DNA from: DATILL01 sp035476575
Lineage (GTDB): Bacteria > Actinomycetota > Actinomycetes > Mycobacteriales > JACQDL01
NCBI GenBank assembly: GCA_035476575.1
Contig: DATILL010000040.1
Location: 62,001 to 126,000 of the forward strand
Length of the DNA stretch: 64,000 bases
Reading direction: 5' to 3'
Of the stretch, positions 16,376 to 24,125 are shown piece after piece. The first letter of the stretch is position 1. Every line of letters begins with the position of its first letter. The position numbers were made by a program, and so were the translations under genes. Under the pieces are notes generated by a model that worked only from the letters and a program-made list of their open reading frames with translations, was not told the origin of the DNA and did not search any database.

Positions 16376-16848
16376 CGGTGGCGGCCGGTAGCCCGGTCAC
16401 CGGCGCGGCAGGCGACCCGACCCCGTACGCCCGCACCCTAACGGCGGACGTGGCCAGACCACCGCCACGGCGGCTACCACGAACACCCACCACACCACCG
16501 GCTCACCTCCCGTCACCCACCGGCACCACAGCTCCGGCCGAAACGCCGGGCCTCGGAAGGGAGCGGCGCGGGACACCACCTCGACGGTGCCCCGCGTCAC
16601 CCCGTCCCGGGGCACCGGGACCCGCGTGGACGGTGCCCGCCAAAGGCTGGACACCACCAAGAAGCCCACGCAAGCCCATCCCCAGGCCACGTCCCGGGGG
16701 GGCGGTGGGACACCCAGCATCCAGGGACCTTGCCGCCCACGCCCGCGAGCCCAGCTCCATGCATGCCGAGCCCACCAGCCGACAGCACCTGGACAGGACC
16801 GCACCGGCCTAACCGCAGCGGACGGGCCCCGCCACGGCCACAACCCGA
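16376..16848. other. Gene-free, Pro/Arg-skewed stretch
   Basis: About 470 bp. Open frames on both strands are long only because stops are rare at this GC content; their products are Pro/Arg- or Gly/Trp-rich without domains. I see no gene, hairpin or repeat worth naming. Confidence 0.4.
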
Positions 16849-17100
16849 TCACTCCACCGACCCGGCCTCCAGCGGACCGGCTGCCCGCAACACCGACAGA
16901 ACCTCCACCGGGGTCATATGCAGGTCTCGCCCGATGTCCGCCACCATCGCCCCCGCGCGACACGCCACGATCCGCGCCACGACCTCCGGCGTTACCACCG
17001 ACGAACGCGAAGCGGGCCGCGCGGAGACGATCGGTTCCAACCGTCCGGTGGGCGGAGGACCTATCTTCCGAAATATCTCGATACGGCTCGCGAGTGTCAT
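16849..17100 (-). CDS. Small helix-turn-helix-like protein, unrecognised
   Basis: 83 residues from ATG 17100. The C-terminal half (VVTPEVVARIVACRAGAMVA, then DIGRDLHMTPVEVLSVLRAAG) has the spacing of a homeodomain-like helix-turn-helix. Codon third positions are GC-rich as in real genes, but no ribosome-binding site is evident and the upstream DNA is locally AT-rich. It lies 35 bp from the R1 repeat. It could be a regulator or a remnant of one. Confidence 0.4.
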   Translation of the reverse strand: MTLASRIEIFRKIGPPPTGRLEPIVSARPASRSSVVTPEVVARIVACRAGAMVADIGRDLHMTPVEVLSVLRAAGPLEAGSVE

Positions 17101-17134
17101 ATGACTTGATCGAGCGGCCGCAGCGGCCAACAAG

Positions 17135-17164
17135 AGGTCACCACAACGCCGAGAGGTGACCACA
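17135..17164. repeat. R-family repeat, locus 1
   Basis: AGGTCACCACAACGCCGAGA followed by GGTGACCACA. These 30 bases recur without change at 50522-50551, and related units occur at 39495-39661 and 47554-47639. Confidence 0.75.
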
Positions 17165-17214
17165 CCGGTGCAGGGCCGGGCGGCGCGGTGCGGGCGGCGC
17201 GGGTGCGGGCGGCA

Positions 17215-17220
17215 TAGGGT
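17215..17220 (+). promoter_or_regulatory. -10 hexamer of a leaderless gene
   Basis: TAGGGT, 7 nt before GTG 17228. Confidence 0.4.
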
Positions 17221-17227
17221 GGGTGGC

Positions 17228-17734
17228 GTGGAGAGCGGGCGGAGCGAGTTCCGGCCGGATCCGGGGAGCATCCGGCGCGCCCAGGGCGGCCAGGTCTGGT
17301 GGGCCGTCTGGGCCGCGGCGATGGCCGGGCTGGGCAGCACCTGGGGCGTGGCGTACGGCGGCTCGGCCTGGAGCGTGGCGCTCACCATCGTGGTGGCCGC
17401 TGTAGGGATTGGCCTGGTCAGCGTGGCACTGTGGCGGCGGCACCGGCTCGGCCGGGTGCTGCGCGACGGTCACGGCCTGACCGTGCACGCCGAGGGCCTG
17501 GTCCTGCCCGGCGAGCCGCCCTTGGACTGGTCCCACGTCACCGCCGTCGTGGCGCACCGGCTGGACTGGGCCGGGCTGGAGATCATCCGACACGACGGCC
17601 GCCGGAGCCGGGTGCTCGCCCAGCACTTCGGCACGACCGTGGACGAGCTGGCCGCATCCGTCGGCCGGTACGTCCCCGTCGGTGACCCGGACGCCGCATA
17701 CCGCCGCTGGGGCGAGCACTGGCACGGCGGCTAG
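17228..17734 (+). CDS. Two-helix membrane protein with PH-like domain
   Basis: 168 residues from GTG 17228, selected because a TAGGGT hexamer lies 7 nt upstream. Two hydrophobic helices (WWAVWAAAMAGLGSTWGVAY and WSVALTIVVAAVGIGLVSVA) are followed by a soluble domain with the look of an actinobacterial bacterial-PH/DUF region (LTVHAEGLVLPGEPPLDW, then LEIIRHDGRRSRVLAQHFG). It is convergent with hemB. Function unknown; probably a small inner-membrane adaptor. Confidence 0.65.
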   Translation: MESGRSEFRPDPGSIRRAQGGQVWWAVWAAAMAGLGSTWGVAYGGSAWSVALTIVVAAVGIGLVSVALWRRHRLGRVLRDGHGLTVHAEGLVLPGEPPLDWSHVTAVVAHRLDWAGLEIIRHDGRRSRVLAQHFGTTVDELAASVGRYVPVGDPDAAYRRWGEHWHGG

Positions 17735-17772
17735 CCACCAGCACCGGCCAGCGGCCCAGCCAGCCGGGCGGC

Positions 17773-18756
17773 TCAGCCCAGCCGGCGGGCCACCTCGACG
17801 GCCCAGTAGGTCAGCACGATGTCCGCGCCGGCCCGCTTGATCGAGGTGAGCGTCTCGGCGATGACCCGCTCCCGGTCGACCCAGCCGTTCGCCGCGGCCG
17901 CCTCCACCATGGCGTACTCCCCGGACACCTGGTAGGCCGCGACCGGCACGTCCACCGCATCGGCCACCCGGCGGACCACATCCAGGTAGGCCATGGCCGG
18001 CTTGACCATCACCATGTCGGCGCCCTCGGCCACGTCCAGCGCCACCTCGCGCAGCGCCTCGTCCACCGACCTGGCCGGGTCCTGCTGGTAGCTCATCCGG
18101 TCACCGGTCAGGGTCGACTCGACCGCCTCCCGGAACGGCCCGTAGAAGCCGCTGGCGTACTTCGCCGAGTACGCCAGGATTGCCGTGTCGAGATACCCGG
18201 CGGCGTCCAGCGCGGACCGGACCGCCCCCACCTGCCCGTCCATCATGCCGCTCGGCCCGACCACATCCGCCCCGGCCGCGGCCTGCGCCACCGCCATCTC
18301 GGCGTACCGGGCCAGCGTCGCGTCGTTGTCCACCGTCCCGTCCGGGCGCAACACGCCGCAGTGCCCGTGGTCGGTGAGCTCGTCCAGGCACAGGTCGCTC
18401 ATCAGCACCGCGCCAGCACCAAGCTCGGCCCGCAGCATGCCCAGGGCGACGTTGAGGATGCCGTCCGGGTCGGTGCCGGCCGAGCCGATGGCGTCCTTCA
18501 CGGCCGGAACGCCGAACACCATCAGCCCCCCGACACCCGCCTCGACCGCCTCCACGGCCGCCTTCCGCAGCGTCTCCAGGCTGTGCTGGACGACGCCCGG
18601 CATGCTGGCCACCGGGACCGGCTCGGCGGCTCCCTCCTTGACGAACATCGGCAGCACCAGGTCCGCCGGGTGCAGCCTGACCTGGGTGACCAGCCGGCGC
18701 AGCGCCGACGTACGACGCAGCCGACGCGGTCGGGACGAGGGATACGACGCGGTCAT
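17773..18756 (-). CDS. hemB: Delta-aminolevulinic acid dehydratase (porphobilinogen synthase)
   Basis: 327 residues. Condenses two 5-aminolevulinates to porphobilinogen. The two Schiff-base lysines are visible in YSAKYASGFYGPFREA and MVMVKPAMAYLDVV. The metal region reads SDLCLDELTDHGHCG. Length and the start (MTASYPSSRPRRLRRTSALR) match the family. It ends the rex-hemA-hemC-hemD-hemB series, 36 bp downstream of hemD, so it is probably transcribed from the Rex-controlled promoter. Confidence 0.96.
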   Translation of the reverse strand: MTASYPSSRPRRLRRTSALRRLVTQVRLHPADLVLPMFVKEGAAEPVPVASMPGVVQHSLETLRKAAVEAVEAGVGGLMVFGVPAVKDAIGSAGTDPDGILNVALGMLRAELGAGAVLMSDLCLDELTDHGHCGVLRPDGTVDNDATLARYAEMAVAQAAAGADVVGPSGMMDGQVGAVRSALDAAGYLDTAILAYSAKYASGFYGPFREAVESTLTGDRMSYQQDPARSVDEALREVALDVAEGADMVMVKPAMAYLDVVRRVADAVDVPVAAYQVSGEYAMVEAAAANGWVDRERVIAETLTSIKRAGADIVLTYWAVEVARRLG

Positions 18757-18792
18757 TGCGGGAGGCTCCTCAGCGCTATATCTGAACGATCT

Positions 18793-20346
18793 TCAGCGGA
18801 CGGCCCGCCCCTTGGACTTGGACTTGCGGGACGGCGGCACGGTCTGCCCGCTCTCCCGAAGCTGCCCAGCATAAGCCGCGAGCGCGTCCACCAGAGCCGG
18901 CACCTGGGCCACCTCCGGCTGCACGTCCACCCGCAGCCCGAACTCGCGCGCCGTCGCCGCGGTCTGCGGCCCGATGCAGGCCACGATGGTCCGGGTATGC
19001 GGCTTGCCGGCGATACCGACCAGGTTGCGCACCGTGGACGACGAGGTGAAGCACACCGCGTCGAACCCGCCGCCCTTGATCGCCTCGCGGGTGTCGGCCG
19101 GCGGCGGCGCCGCCCGGACGGTCCGGTACGCCGTGACGTCGTCGATCTCCCAGCCGCGCTCGCGCAGCCCGGCGGCCAGCGTCTCGGTGGCGATGTCGGC
19201 CCGCGGCAGCAGCACCCGGTCGATCGGGTCGAGGACCGCGTCGTACGGCGGGAAGACCTCGAGCAGCCCCTCGGAGGACTGCTCCCCGCTCGGCAGCAGC
19301 TCCGGCGTGATCCCGAACGAGCGGACCGCCGCCGCCGTGGCCTCCCCGACGCAGGCGATCTTCACCCCGGCGAAGGCCCGCGCGTCCAGCCCGAACTCGG
19401 TGAACTTCTCCCGGATGGCCCGCACCGCGTTGGTGGAGGTGAAGACGATCCACTCGTACCGACCGGTGACCAGGCCCTTGACGGCCCGCTCCATCTGGGC
19501 CGGGGTGCGCGGCGGCTCGACCGCGATGGTCGGCACCTCGACCGGGATGGCGCCGTGCTGGACCAGCCGCTCGCTCATCACGGCGGCCTGCTCCTTGGTC
19601 CGCGGCACCAGCACCCGCCAGCCGTACAGCGCCCGTGACTCCCACCAGGCCAGCCGGGTCGCCTGCCCGACCGCCGCGCCGACCGTCACCACCACCGGAC
19701 CGGGCAGGTCACCGGCCGCCCGCTCCAGCTCCTCCAGCGTGGTGTGCACGCTGTGCTGGGTGGCGGCGGTGCCCTCGGCGGTCACGCAGGCCGGCAGCGA
19801 ACCGGCCAGGCCGTACCCGACCAGGGTGGCCGAGATGGCCCCCAGGTGGGTCGCGGTCGCGTGCAGCACCAGTGGCTGCGGCGCGGCGGCCAGGGAGGCC
19901 CAGTTCACGTCGGCCCGTACGTCGGCCGCGGTGTGCGCCGAGCCGAGCGGCACCCCGGCGTACGCCGGGATCCCGGTGCCGGCCGGCACCCCGGGCACCA
20001 CGTCGAACGGCACCGAGGTGCGGGCCACCGCCATCGCCTCCTTGACCACGGCGTCCGTGGTCAGCGGGTCACCGGCCACCAGCCGGACCACGGCATGCCC
20101 GGCCCGTGCCTCGTAGACCAGCGCCTTGGCGACGTCGGCCGGCTCCCCCACAGCCGGTCGCACGTCGGCATCCGGCCTGGCCAGCGCCGCGTCCCCGACC
20201 AGGAGGGCCTCCGGCACCTCAGGGTCGACGACGACGACACCGGCGTCCCGCAACAGCTCGGCGGCTCGCACCGTGAGCAGCCCGGGATCTCCCGGGCCAG
20301 CCCCGACAAAGGTGATCCGGCCTATGGTCTTGCGCGTTCTACTCAT
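18793..20346 (-). CDS. hemD: Fused uroporphyrinogen-III C-methyltransferase / uroporphyrinogen-III synthase
   Basis: 517 residues from ATG 20346. Residues 1-245 are a SUMT-like methyltransferase (GAGPGDPGLLTVRAAELL, then VRLVAGDPLTTD and VVPGVPAGTGIPAYAGVPLG). Residues 255-500 are the HemD synthase (VLVPRTKEQAAVMSERL, WIVFTSTNAVRAIREKF, FTSSSTVRNLVG). The fusion makes uroporphyrinogen III and can send it towards siroheme or cobalamin. The pairing is usual in actinomycetes. The start lies 8 bp inside the hemC end. The C-terminal tail is Lys/Arg-rich. Confidence 0.93.
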   Translation of the reverse strand: MSRTRKTIGRITFVGAGPGDPGLLTVRAAELLRDAGVVVVDPEVPEALLVGDAALARPDADVRPAVGEPADVAKALVYEARAGHAVVRLVAGDPLTTDAVVKEAMAVARTSVPFDVVPGVPAGTGIPAYAGVPLGSAHTAADVRADVNWASLAAAPQPLVLHATATHLGAISATLVGYGLAGSLPACVTAEGTAATQHSVHTTLEELERAAGDLPGPVVVTVGAAVGQATRLAWWESRALYGWRVLVPRTKEQAAVMSERLVQHGAIPVEVPTIAVEPPRTPAQMERAVKGLVTGRYEWIVFTSTNAVRAIREKFTEFGLDARAFAGVKIACVGEATAAAVRSFGITPELLPSGEQSSEGLLEVFPPYDAVLDPIDRVLLPRADIATETLAAGLRERGWEIDDVTAYRTVRAAPPPADTREAIKGGGFDAVCFTSSSTVRNLVGIAGKPHTRTIVACIGPQTAATAREFGLRVDVQPEVAQVPALVDALAAYAGQLRESGQTVPPSRKSKSKGRAVR

Positions 20347-21304
20347 CTCCACCCCTCGGGCCGTCGTACGGCTCGGCGTTCCCCATAAGTTCGGCCGCGC
20401 CGATGGCCAGCAGGTCAGCGGCCAGCCGCCGACCCACCCCCTCGGCGTCGGCCAGCGGTCCGGTCGCGGACAGCCGGACGGCGTCGGAGCCGTCCAGCGC
20501 GGTGACCGACCCACGCAGAAAGATCTCCGTCCCCTCGTCGCCCTCGACCACCTCGGCCAGGGCGCCGACCGGAGCCGTGCAGCCCGCCTCCAGCGCGGCC
20601 AGCAGCGCGCGCTCCGCGGCCACCGCGGCCCTGGTGTCCTCATCGTCCACAGTGGACAGAAGCTTCATGACGTCGTCGTCGCCGTCCCGGCACTCCACCG
20701 CCAGCGCGCCCTGCCCGGGGGCCGGCAGCACCTGCAGCGGGTCCAGCACCTCGGTGATCACGTCCAGCCTGCCGAGCCGGGCCAGCCCGGCCCGGGCCAG
20801 CACGACGGCGTCCAGCTCGCCGCTGGTCACCTTGCCCAGCCGGGTGTCGACGTTCCCGCGCAGCGGGCGCAGCTCGACACCGAGGCCGAGCGCCCGGAGC
20901 TGCGCGATCCGGCGCGGCGAGCCGGTGCCGACGGTGGCGCCCACCGGCAGCTCGCCGAGGGTCAGCCCGTCGCGGGCCACCAGCGCGTCCCGCGGATCCT
21001 CCCGGACCGGTACGGCGGCCAGCGCCAGGCCCGGGGCTGGCGCCGTCGGCAGGTCCTTGTAGGAGTGCACGGCCAGGTCGATCCGGTCCGCCAGCAGCGC
21101 GTCACGCAGCGCCGAGACGAAGATCCCGACGGTGCCGAACGACGCGATCGGTGCGCTGGAGCGGTCCCCGTCGGTGCTGATGTAGACCAGCTCGACGGCT
21201 ACGCCGAGCCGGCCGGTCAGCGCAGCGGCGACCAGCCCGGCCTGGGTGCGGGCCAGCGCGCTGGCCCGGGTGCCCAGCCGGAGCGGACGGTCTGGCACGG
21301 TCAC
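20339..21304 (-). CDS. hemC: Hydroxymethylbilane synthase (porphobilinogen deaminase)
   Basis: 321 residues. Polymerises four porphobilinogens on a dipyrromethane cofactor held by the cysteine in LEAGCTAPVGA. Substrate-binding stretches are LRLGTRASALARTQ, DLAVHSYKDLPT, TGSPRRIAQL and LRGNVDTRLGKV. The GTG start at 21304 overlaps the hemA stop (GTGA), and the end overlaps hemD by 8 bp. A GTCCACAGTGGAC palindrome sits in the reading frame at 20645-20657. Confidence 0.96.
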   Translation of the reverse strand: MTVPDRPLRLGTRASALARTQAGLVAAALTGRLGVAVELVYISTDGDRSSAPIASFGTVGIFVSALRDALLADRIDLAVHSYKDLPTAPAPGLALAAVPVREDPRDALVARDGLTLGELPVGATVGTGSPRRIAQLRALGLGVELRPLRGNVDTRLGKVTSGELDAVVLARAGLARLGRLDVITEVLDPLQVLPAPGQGALAVECRDGDDDVMKLLSTVDDEDTRAAVAAERALLAALEAGCTAPVGALAEVVEGDEGTEIFLRGSVTALDGSDAVRLSATGPLADAEGVGRRLAADLLAIGAAELMGNAEPYDGPRGGDE

Positions 21305-22617
21305 TGGGGAAACTCCTCGGGAAGTGCGACGCTGGGTGTGCTCACGGCCTTCGGGGCGGCCGGGTCGAGGCCGAACAGCTCCCGCAGCGCGGTGGCGTAG
21401 ACATCGCCTCCGGGCGCCTCGGCGAGCTGCTTGACCCGGACCGTGGGGGCATGCAACAGGGTGTTCACGACCCTTCGGACGGTACGGCCCAGCTCGTCCC
21501 GGACGGCGTCGTTCAGGCCGGGCAGCTTCTGGTCCAGCCGGACCAGCTCGGCGTCGACCACCTCGGCGGCCCGGGCGCGCAGCGCGGTCACCGTCGGCCC
21601 GACCTGGCCGGCTCGCTGCGCCGCGAGGTACGACGCCACCTCGGTCAGCACGATCTGCCGGGCGGCGTCCACGTCGGCCGCGTGCTGGGAGCCGGCCAGC
21701 CGGTCGCCGAGCACCGCCAGGTCGACGTAGGACACCGTGGGCAGCCCGGCCACGGCCGCGTCCACGTCCCGCGGCAGGGCCAGGTCGAGGATGGCCAGCG
21801 GCTGGCCGCCGCGCGCGGCCACGGCCCGCTCGACCACGTCGTAGCCGAGCACGATCCCGGATGCCCCGGTGGACGCCACGATCACGTCCGCCGTACCGAC
21901 CAGGGCCGGCAGCTCGTCCATCCCGGCACCCCGGCCGTCCACCGTGGCCGCCAGCCGCTCGGCCTTGCCCGGCGTCCGGTTGACCACCACCAGCTCACCG
22001 ATCGCGGCCCGGCGCAGGGTGGCCGCGGCCAGCGCACCCATCGAGCCGGCACCCACGATCAGCGCCGGCCGGCCCACGAGCGACCCGAGGAACCGCTCGG
22101 CCTCGGCCAGCGCCACCGACACCAGCGACGCGCCGGCCGAGTCGATGCCTGTCTCGGTACGTACCCGCTTGCCGGCCCGCAGCGCCCGCTGGAACAGCTC
22201 GTGCAGCAGCCGGCCGATCGCATCGGTCTCCACCGCCACCTGGTAGCCGGCGCGGAGCTGGCCGAGGATCTGCGACTCGCCGACCACCATCGAGTCCAGC
22301 CCGGCGGCCACCTCGAACAGATGCTCGACCGCGGCGTCCTCGTAGTGCACGTACAGGTGGTTGGCCAGCGCGGACAGGTCCACCCCGGCCTGCCGGGCCA
22401 GCACCGTCGAGACGTCGGTCAGGCCGCCGTGGAAGCGCTCGACGTCGGCGTAGACCTCGACCCGGTTGCAGGTGGACAGCACCATCACCTCGGCCACATG
22501 CGGGCCGCCCAGCAGCTCGTGCAGCACCTTGGGCACCTCATCCGTCCCGATGCTGGCCCGCTCCAGCAGCGGAACCGGCGCGCTGCGGTGCGAGAGCCCG
22601 ACGACGAGAAGCGTCAT
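21301..22617 (-). CDS. hemA: Glutamyl-tRNA reductase
   Basis: 438 residues. Reduces glutamyl-tRNA to glutamate-1-semialdehyde, the committed step of the C5 pathway. The catalytic cysteine lies in VLSTCNRVEVYAD. GLDSMVVGESQILGQLR and the NADPH motif VGAGSMGALAAATL follow, then the C-terminal dimerisation helices. The ATG at 22617 overlaps the rex stop (ATGA), so translation is coupled to rex; a longer open frame upstream is simply rex read in another frame. Confidence 0.96.
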   Translation of the reverse strand: MTLLVVGLSHRSAPVPLLERASIGTDEVPKVLHELLGGPHVAEVMVLSTCNRVEVYADVERFHGGLTDVSTVLARQAGVDLSALANHLYVHYEDAAVEHLFEVAAGLDSMVVGESQILGQLRAGYQVAVETDAIGRLLHELFQRALRAGKRVRTETGIDSAGASLVSVALAEAERFLGSLVGRPALIVGAGSMGALAAATLRRAAIGELVVVNRTPGKAERLAATVDGRGAGMDELPALVGTADVIVASTGASGIVLGYDVVERAVAARGGQPLAILDLALPRDVDAAVAGLPTVSYVDLAVLGDRLAGSQHAADVDAARQIVLTEVASYLAAQRAGQVGPTVTALRARAAEVVDAELVRLDQKLPGLNDAVRDELGRTVRRVVNTLLHAPTVRVKQLAEAPGGDVYATALRELFGLDPAAPKAVSTPSVALPEEFPQ

Positions 22618-23291
22618 CCGACCTCCTCCAGGCCAGCCGCCTTCCGCTGCTCGTGGAAGGAGAGGATCTGCAGCTCGACGGCCAGGTCGACCTTGCGGAC
22701 GTCGACGTTGCCCGGCACGGTGAGCACGATCGGCGCGAAGTTCAGGATGCTGGTGATCCCGACCGCGACCAGCTTGTCGCAGACGTCCTGGGCCGCGCCG
22801 GCTGGTGTCGCGATCACGCCGATGGAGACCACCTCGGCCTGGCACACCTCGGCGAGCGCGTTCATGCCGTGCACCTCAAGCCCGTGCAGCCGCTGGCCGA
22901 TCCGGGCCGGGTCGGCGTCGAACAGCGCGACGATCCGGAACCCGCGGGTGCCGAAGCCCGCGTAGCCAGCCAGCGCGTGCCCGAGGTTGCCGACACCGAC
23001 CAGGGCGACGTTGCGATGGTGGGTCAGCCCGAGCGCCCGGGAGATGTGCCCGACCAGCGTGGCCACCTCGTAGCCCACCCCGCGAGTGCCGTAGGAGCCA
23101 AGGTAGGACAGGTCCTTGCGGAGCTTCGCGGAGTTGACCCCGGCGGCCGCGGCGAGCTCCTCGCTGGACACCGTGTGGGTGCCTGCCTCGTCGAGCGCGG
23201 TCAGCGCCCGCAGGTACACGGCCAACCGGGCGACGGTGGCCTCGGGGATGGTGCGGCAGCGGTCAACCTTGGGCTCACGCTGCTCGGTCAC
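22614..23291 (-). CDS. rex: Redox-sensing transcriptional repressor Rex
   Basis: 225 residues from GTG 23291, which has AGGAGAA at proper spacing. Residues 10-75 are the winged helix (RLAVYLRALTALDEAG, then VNSAKLRKDLSYLGSYGTRG). Residues 85-210 are the Rossmann domain (VALVGVGNLGHALAGYAGF) that senses NADH/NAD+. Rex represses respiratory and heme genes when NADH is low. It leads the hem operon, and a near-consensus Rex operator lies 97 bp upstream of its start, so it probably represses itself and heme synthesis together. Confidence 0.95.
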   Translation of the reverse strand: MTEQREPKVDRCRTIPEATVARLAVYLRALTALDEAGTHTVSSEELAAAAGVNSAKLRKDLSYLGSYGTRGVGYEVATLVGHISRALGLTHHRNVALVGVGNLGHALAGYAGFGTRGFRIVALFDADPARIGQRLHGLEVHGMNALAEVCQAEVVSIGVIATPAGAAQDVCDKLVAVGITSILNFAPIVLTVPGNVDVRKVDLAVELQILSFHEQRKAAGLEEVG

Positions 23292-23387
23292 AAGTGTTCT
23301 CCTGGCTTGCACGCACGGACAGACCCCGGCGTTTCCACCGGCGCCGTCCTGTGATAAGAGGCGGAACGTCAACCACACCGTAACGAC

Positions 23388-23405
23388 TTGTGAACGCCTG
23401 CACAA
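23388..23405. promoter_or_regulatory. Rex operator (ROP) upstream of rex-hem
   Basis: TTGTGAACGCCTGCACAA fits the known actinobacterial consensus TTGTGAA-N4-TTCACAA with one mismatch. It is palindromic and placed in the rex promoter region. Confidence 0.85.
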
Positions 23406-23445
23406 AGTCGAGCGCCCCGAGGTGCCCGGACGTACCTGCCAAAGG

Positions 23446-23505
23446 CGTGTCGAGACTCACATGAACGTGTCGAGACTCACAGGAACAAGGCGTCGAGTCT
23501 CGCAA
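23446..23505 (+). repeat. 20-bp iterated sites upstream of the Phd antitoxin
   Basis: CGTGTCGAGACTCACATGAA at 23446-23465 is followed directly by a second copy with one change at 23466-23485, and by a diverged third (CGTCGAGTCTCGCAAGAA) from 23491. Each contains a CGAGACTC-type core. The spacing of about two helical turns suggests a cooperative repressor operator for the gene at 23560 or for rex. Confidence 0.6.
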
Positions 23506-23546
23506 GAAGTCATAAGAAGGTAACGCACGGAGCCGGTCCCGCGACA

Positions 23547-23552
23547 TAGGCT
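23547..23552 (+). promoter_or_regulatory. -10 hexamer of leaderless antitoxin gene
   Basis: TAGGCT, 7 nt before GTG 23560. The same hexamer precedes purD. Confidence 0.45.
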
Positions 23553-23559
23553 GACACGA

Positions 23560-23874
23560 GTGAGCGTCGAGCTGACCCAAGCGCGTGTGCGGCTGGCCGA
23601 GCTGGTTGCCCGGGTAGAGCAGACCGGTGAGCGAGTGACTGTGACCAGGCGGGGGCAGCCCGCCGTTGTCCTGGTCGCCCCGGATGAGCTGGCCACGCTG
23701 GAGGAGACCCTCGCGGTCCTGTCCACTCCGGACATCCTGGCCGAGCTCCGCCATGCGCAGGCGCAGGCGGCAGCCGGTGAGGTGACCGAGCTGGCCGCCG
23801 CTGGCCCCGACCCGGGAGCAGGCAGACCCGGAACGACCAGCCCAGGCCGGAGGCACCGGAGCCGGCGGGCCTAG
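23560..23874 (+). CDS. Phd/YefM-family antitoxin-like protein (orphan)
   Basis: 104 residues. The N-terminal 65 residues match the Phd/YefM fold: VELTQARVRLAELVARVEQ, then VTVTRRGQPAVVLVAPDE. These proteins repress their own promoter and neutralise a toxin with their C-terminus. No toxin follows: the next gene is a glutaredoxin on the other strand. The C-terminal 30 residues are Gly/Pro/Arg-rich and not toxin-binding in appearance. It may have become a stand-alone regulator. The GTG start sits 7 nt after a -10 hexamer; iterated sites upstream may be its operator. Confidence 0.8.
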   Translation: MSVELTQARVRLAELVARVEQTGERVTVTRRGQPAVVLVAPDELATLEETLAVLSTPDILAELRHAQAQAAAGEVTELAAAGPDPGAGRPGTTSPGRRHRSRRA

Positions 23875-23875
23875 G

Positions 23876-24112
23876 TCAGCCAGCGAGCGCCCGGCGCAGC
23901 CGGGAGTCCTCAACGGCGAGATGCCCGTGCTCGGCACCGTCGACCAGGACCACAGGCACCCGGTCGCCATACTCCGCACGGAGCTCCGGGTCGGTGTCGA
24001 CGTCGCGCTCGTCCCACGGCACGCCGAGCTCGGCGCAGACCCGTCTCACCGCGGCCCGCGCGTCGTCGCACAGATGGCAGCCCGCCCGAGAGAGCAGCGT
24101 CACGTGCCGCAT
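23876..24112 (-). CDS. Glutaredoxin-like thioredoxin-fold protein
   Basis: 78 residues from ATG 24112. The active site CHLC (RAGCHLCDDAR) near residue 14 and the cis-proline region (YGDRVPVVLVDG) mark the small glutaredoxin/DUF836 class of thiol-disulfide proteins. GAGGAGG lies directly against the ATG, so GTG 24103, nine bases in, may be the real start. It ends 1 bp from the Phd gene (convergent) and starts 13 bp after the acyl-CoA ligase gene, with which it is probably co-transcribed. Confidence 0.85.
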   Translation of the reverse strand: MRHVTLLSRAGCHLCDDARAAVRRVCAELGVPWDERDVDTDPELRAEYGDRVPVVLVDGAEHGHLAVEDSRLRRALAG

Positions 24113-24125
24113 CCCTCCTCGCGGG

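Noticed and set aside
16397..16963. 188-codon minus-strand gene
   Set aside because: Gly/Trp/Arg-rich product with no domain; it overlaps another better candidate and is explained by scarcity of stops at high GC.
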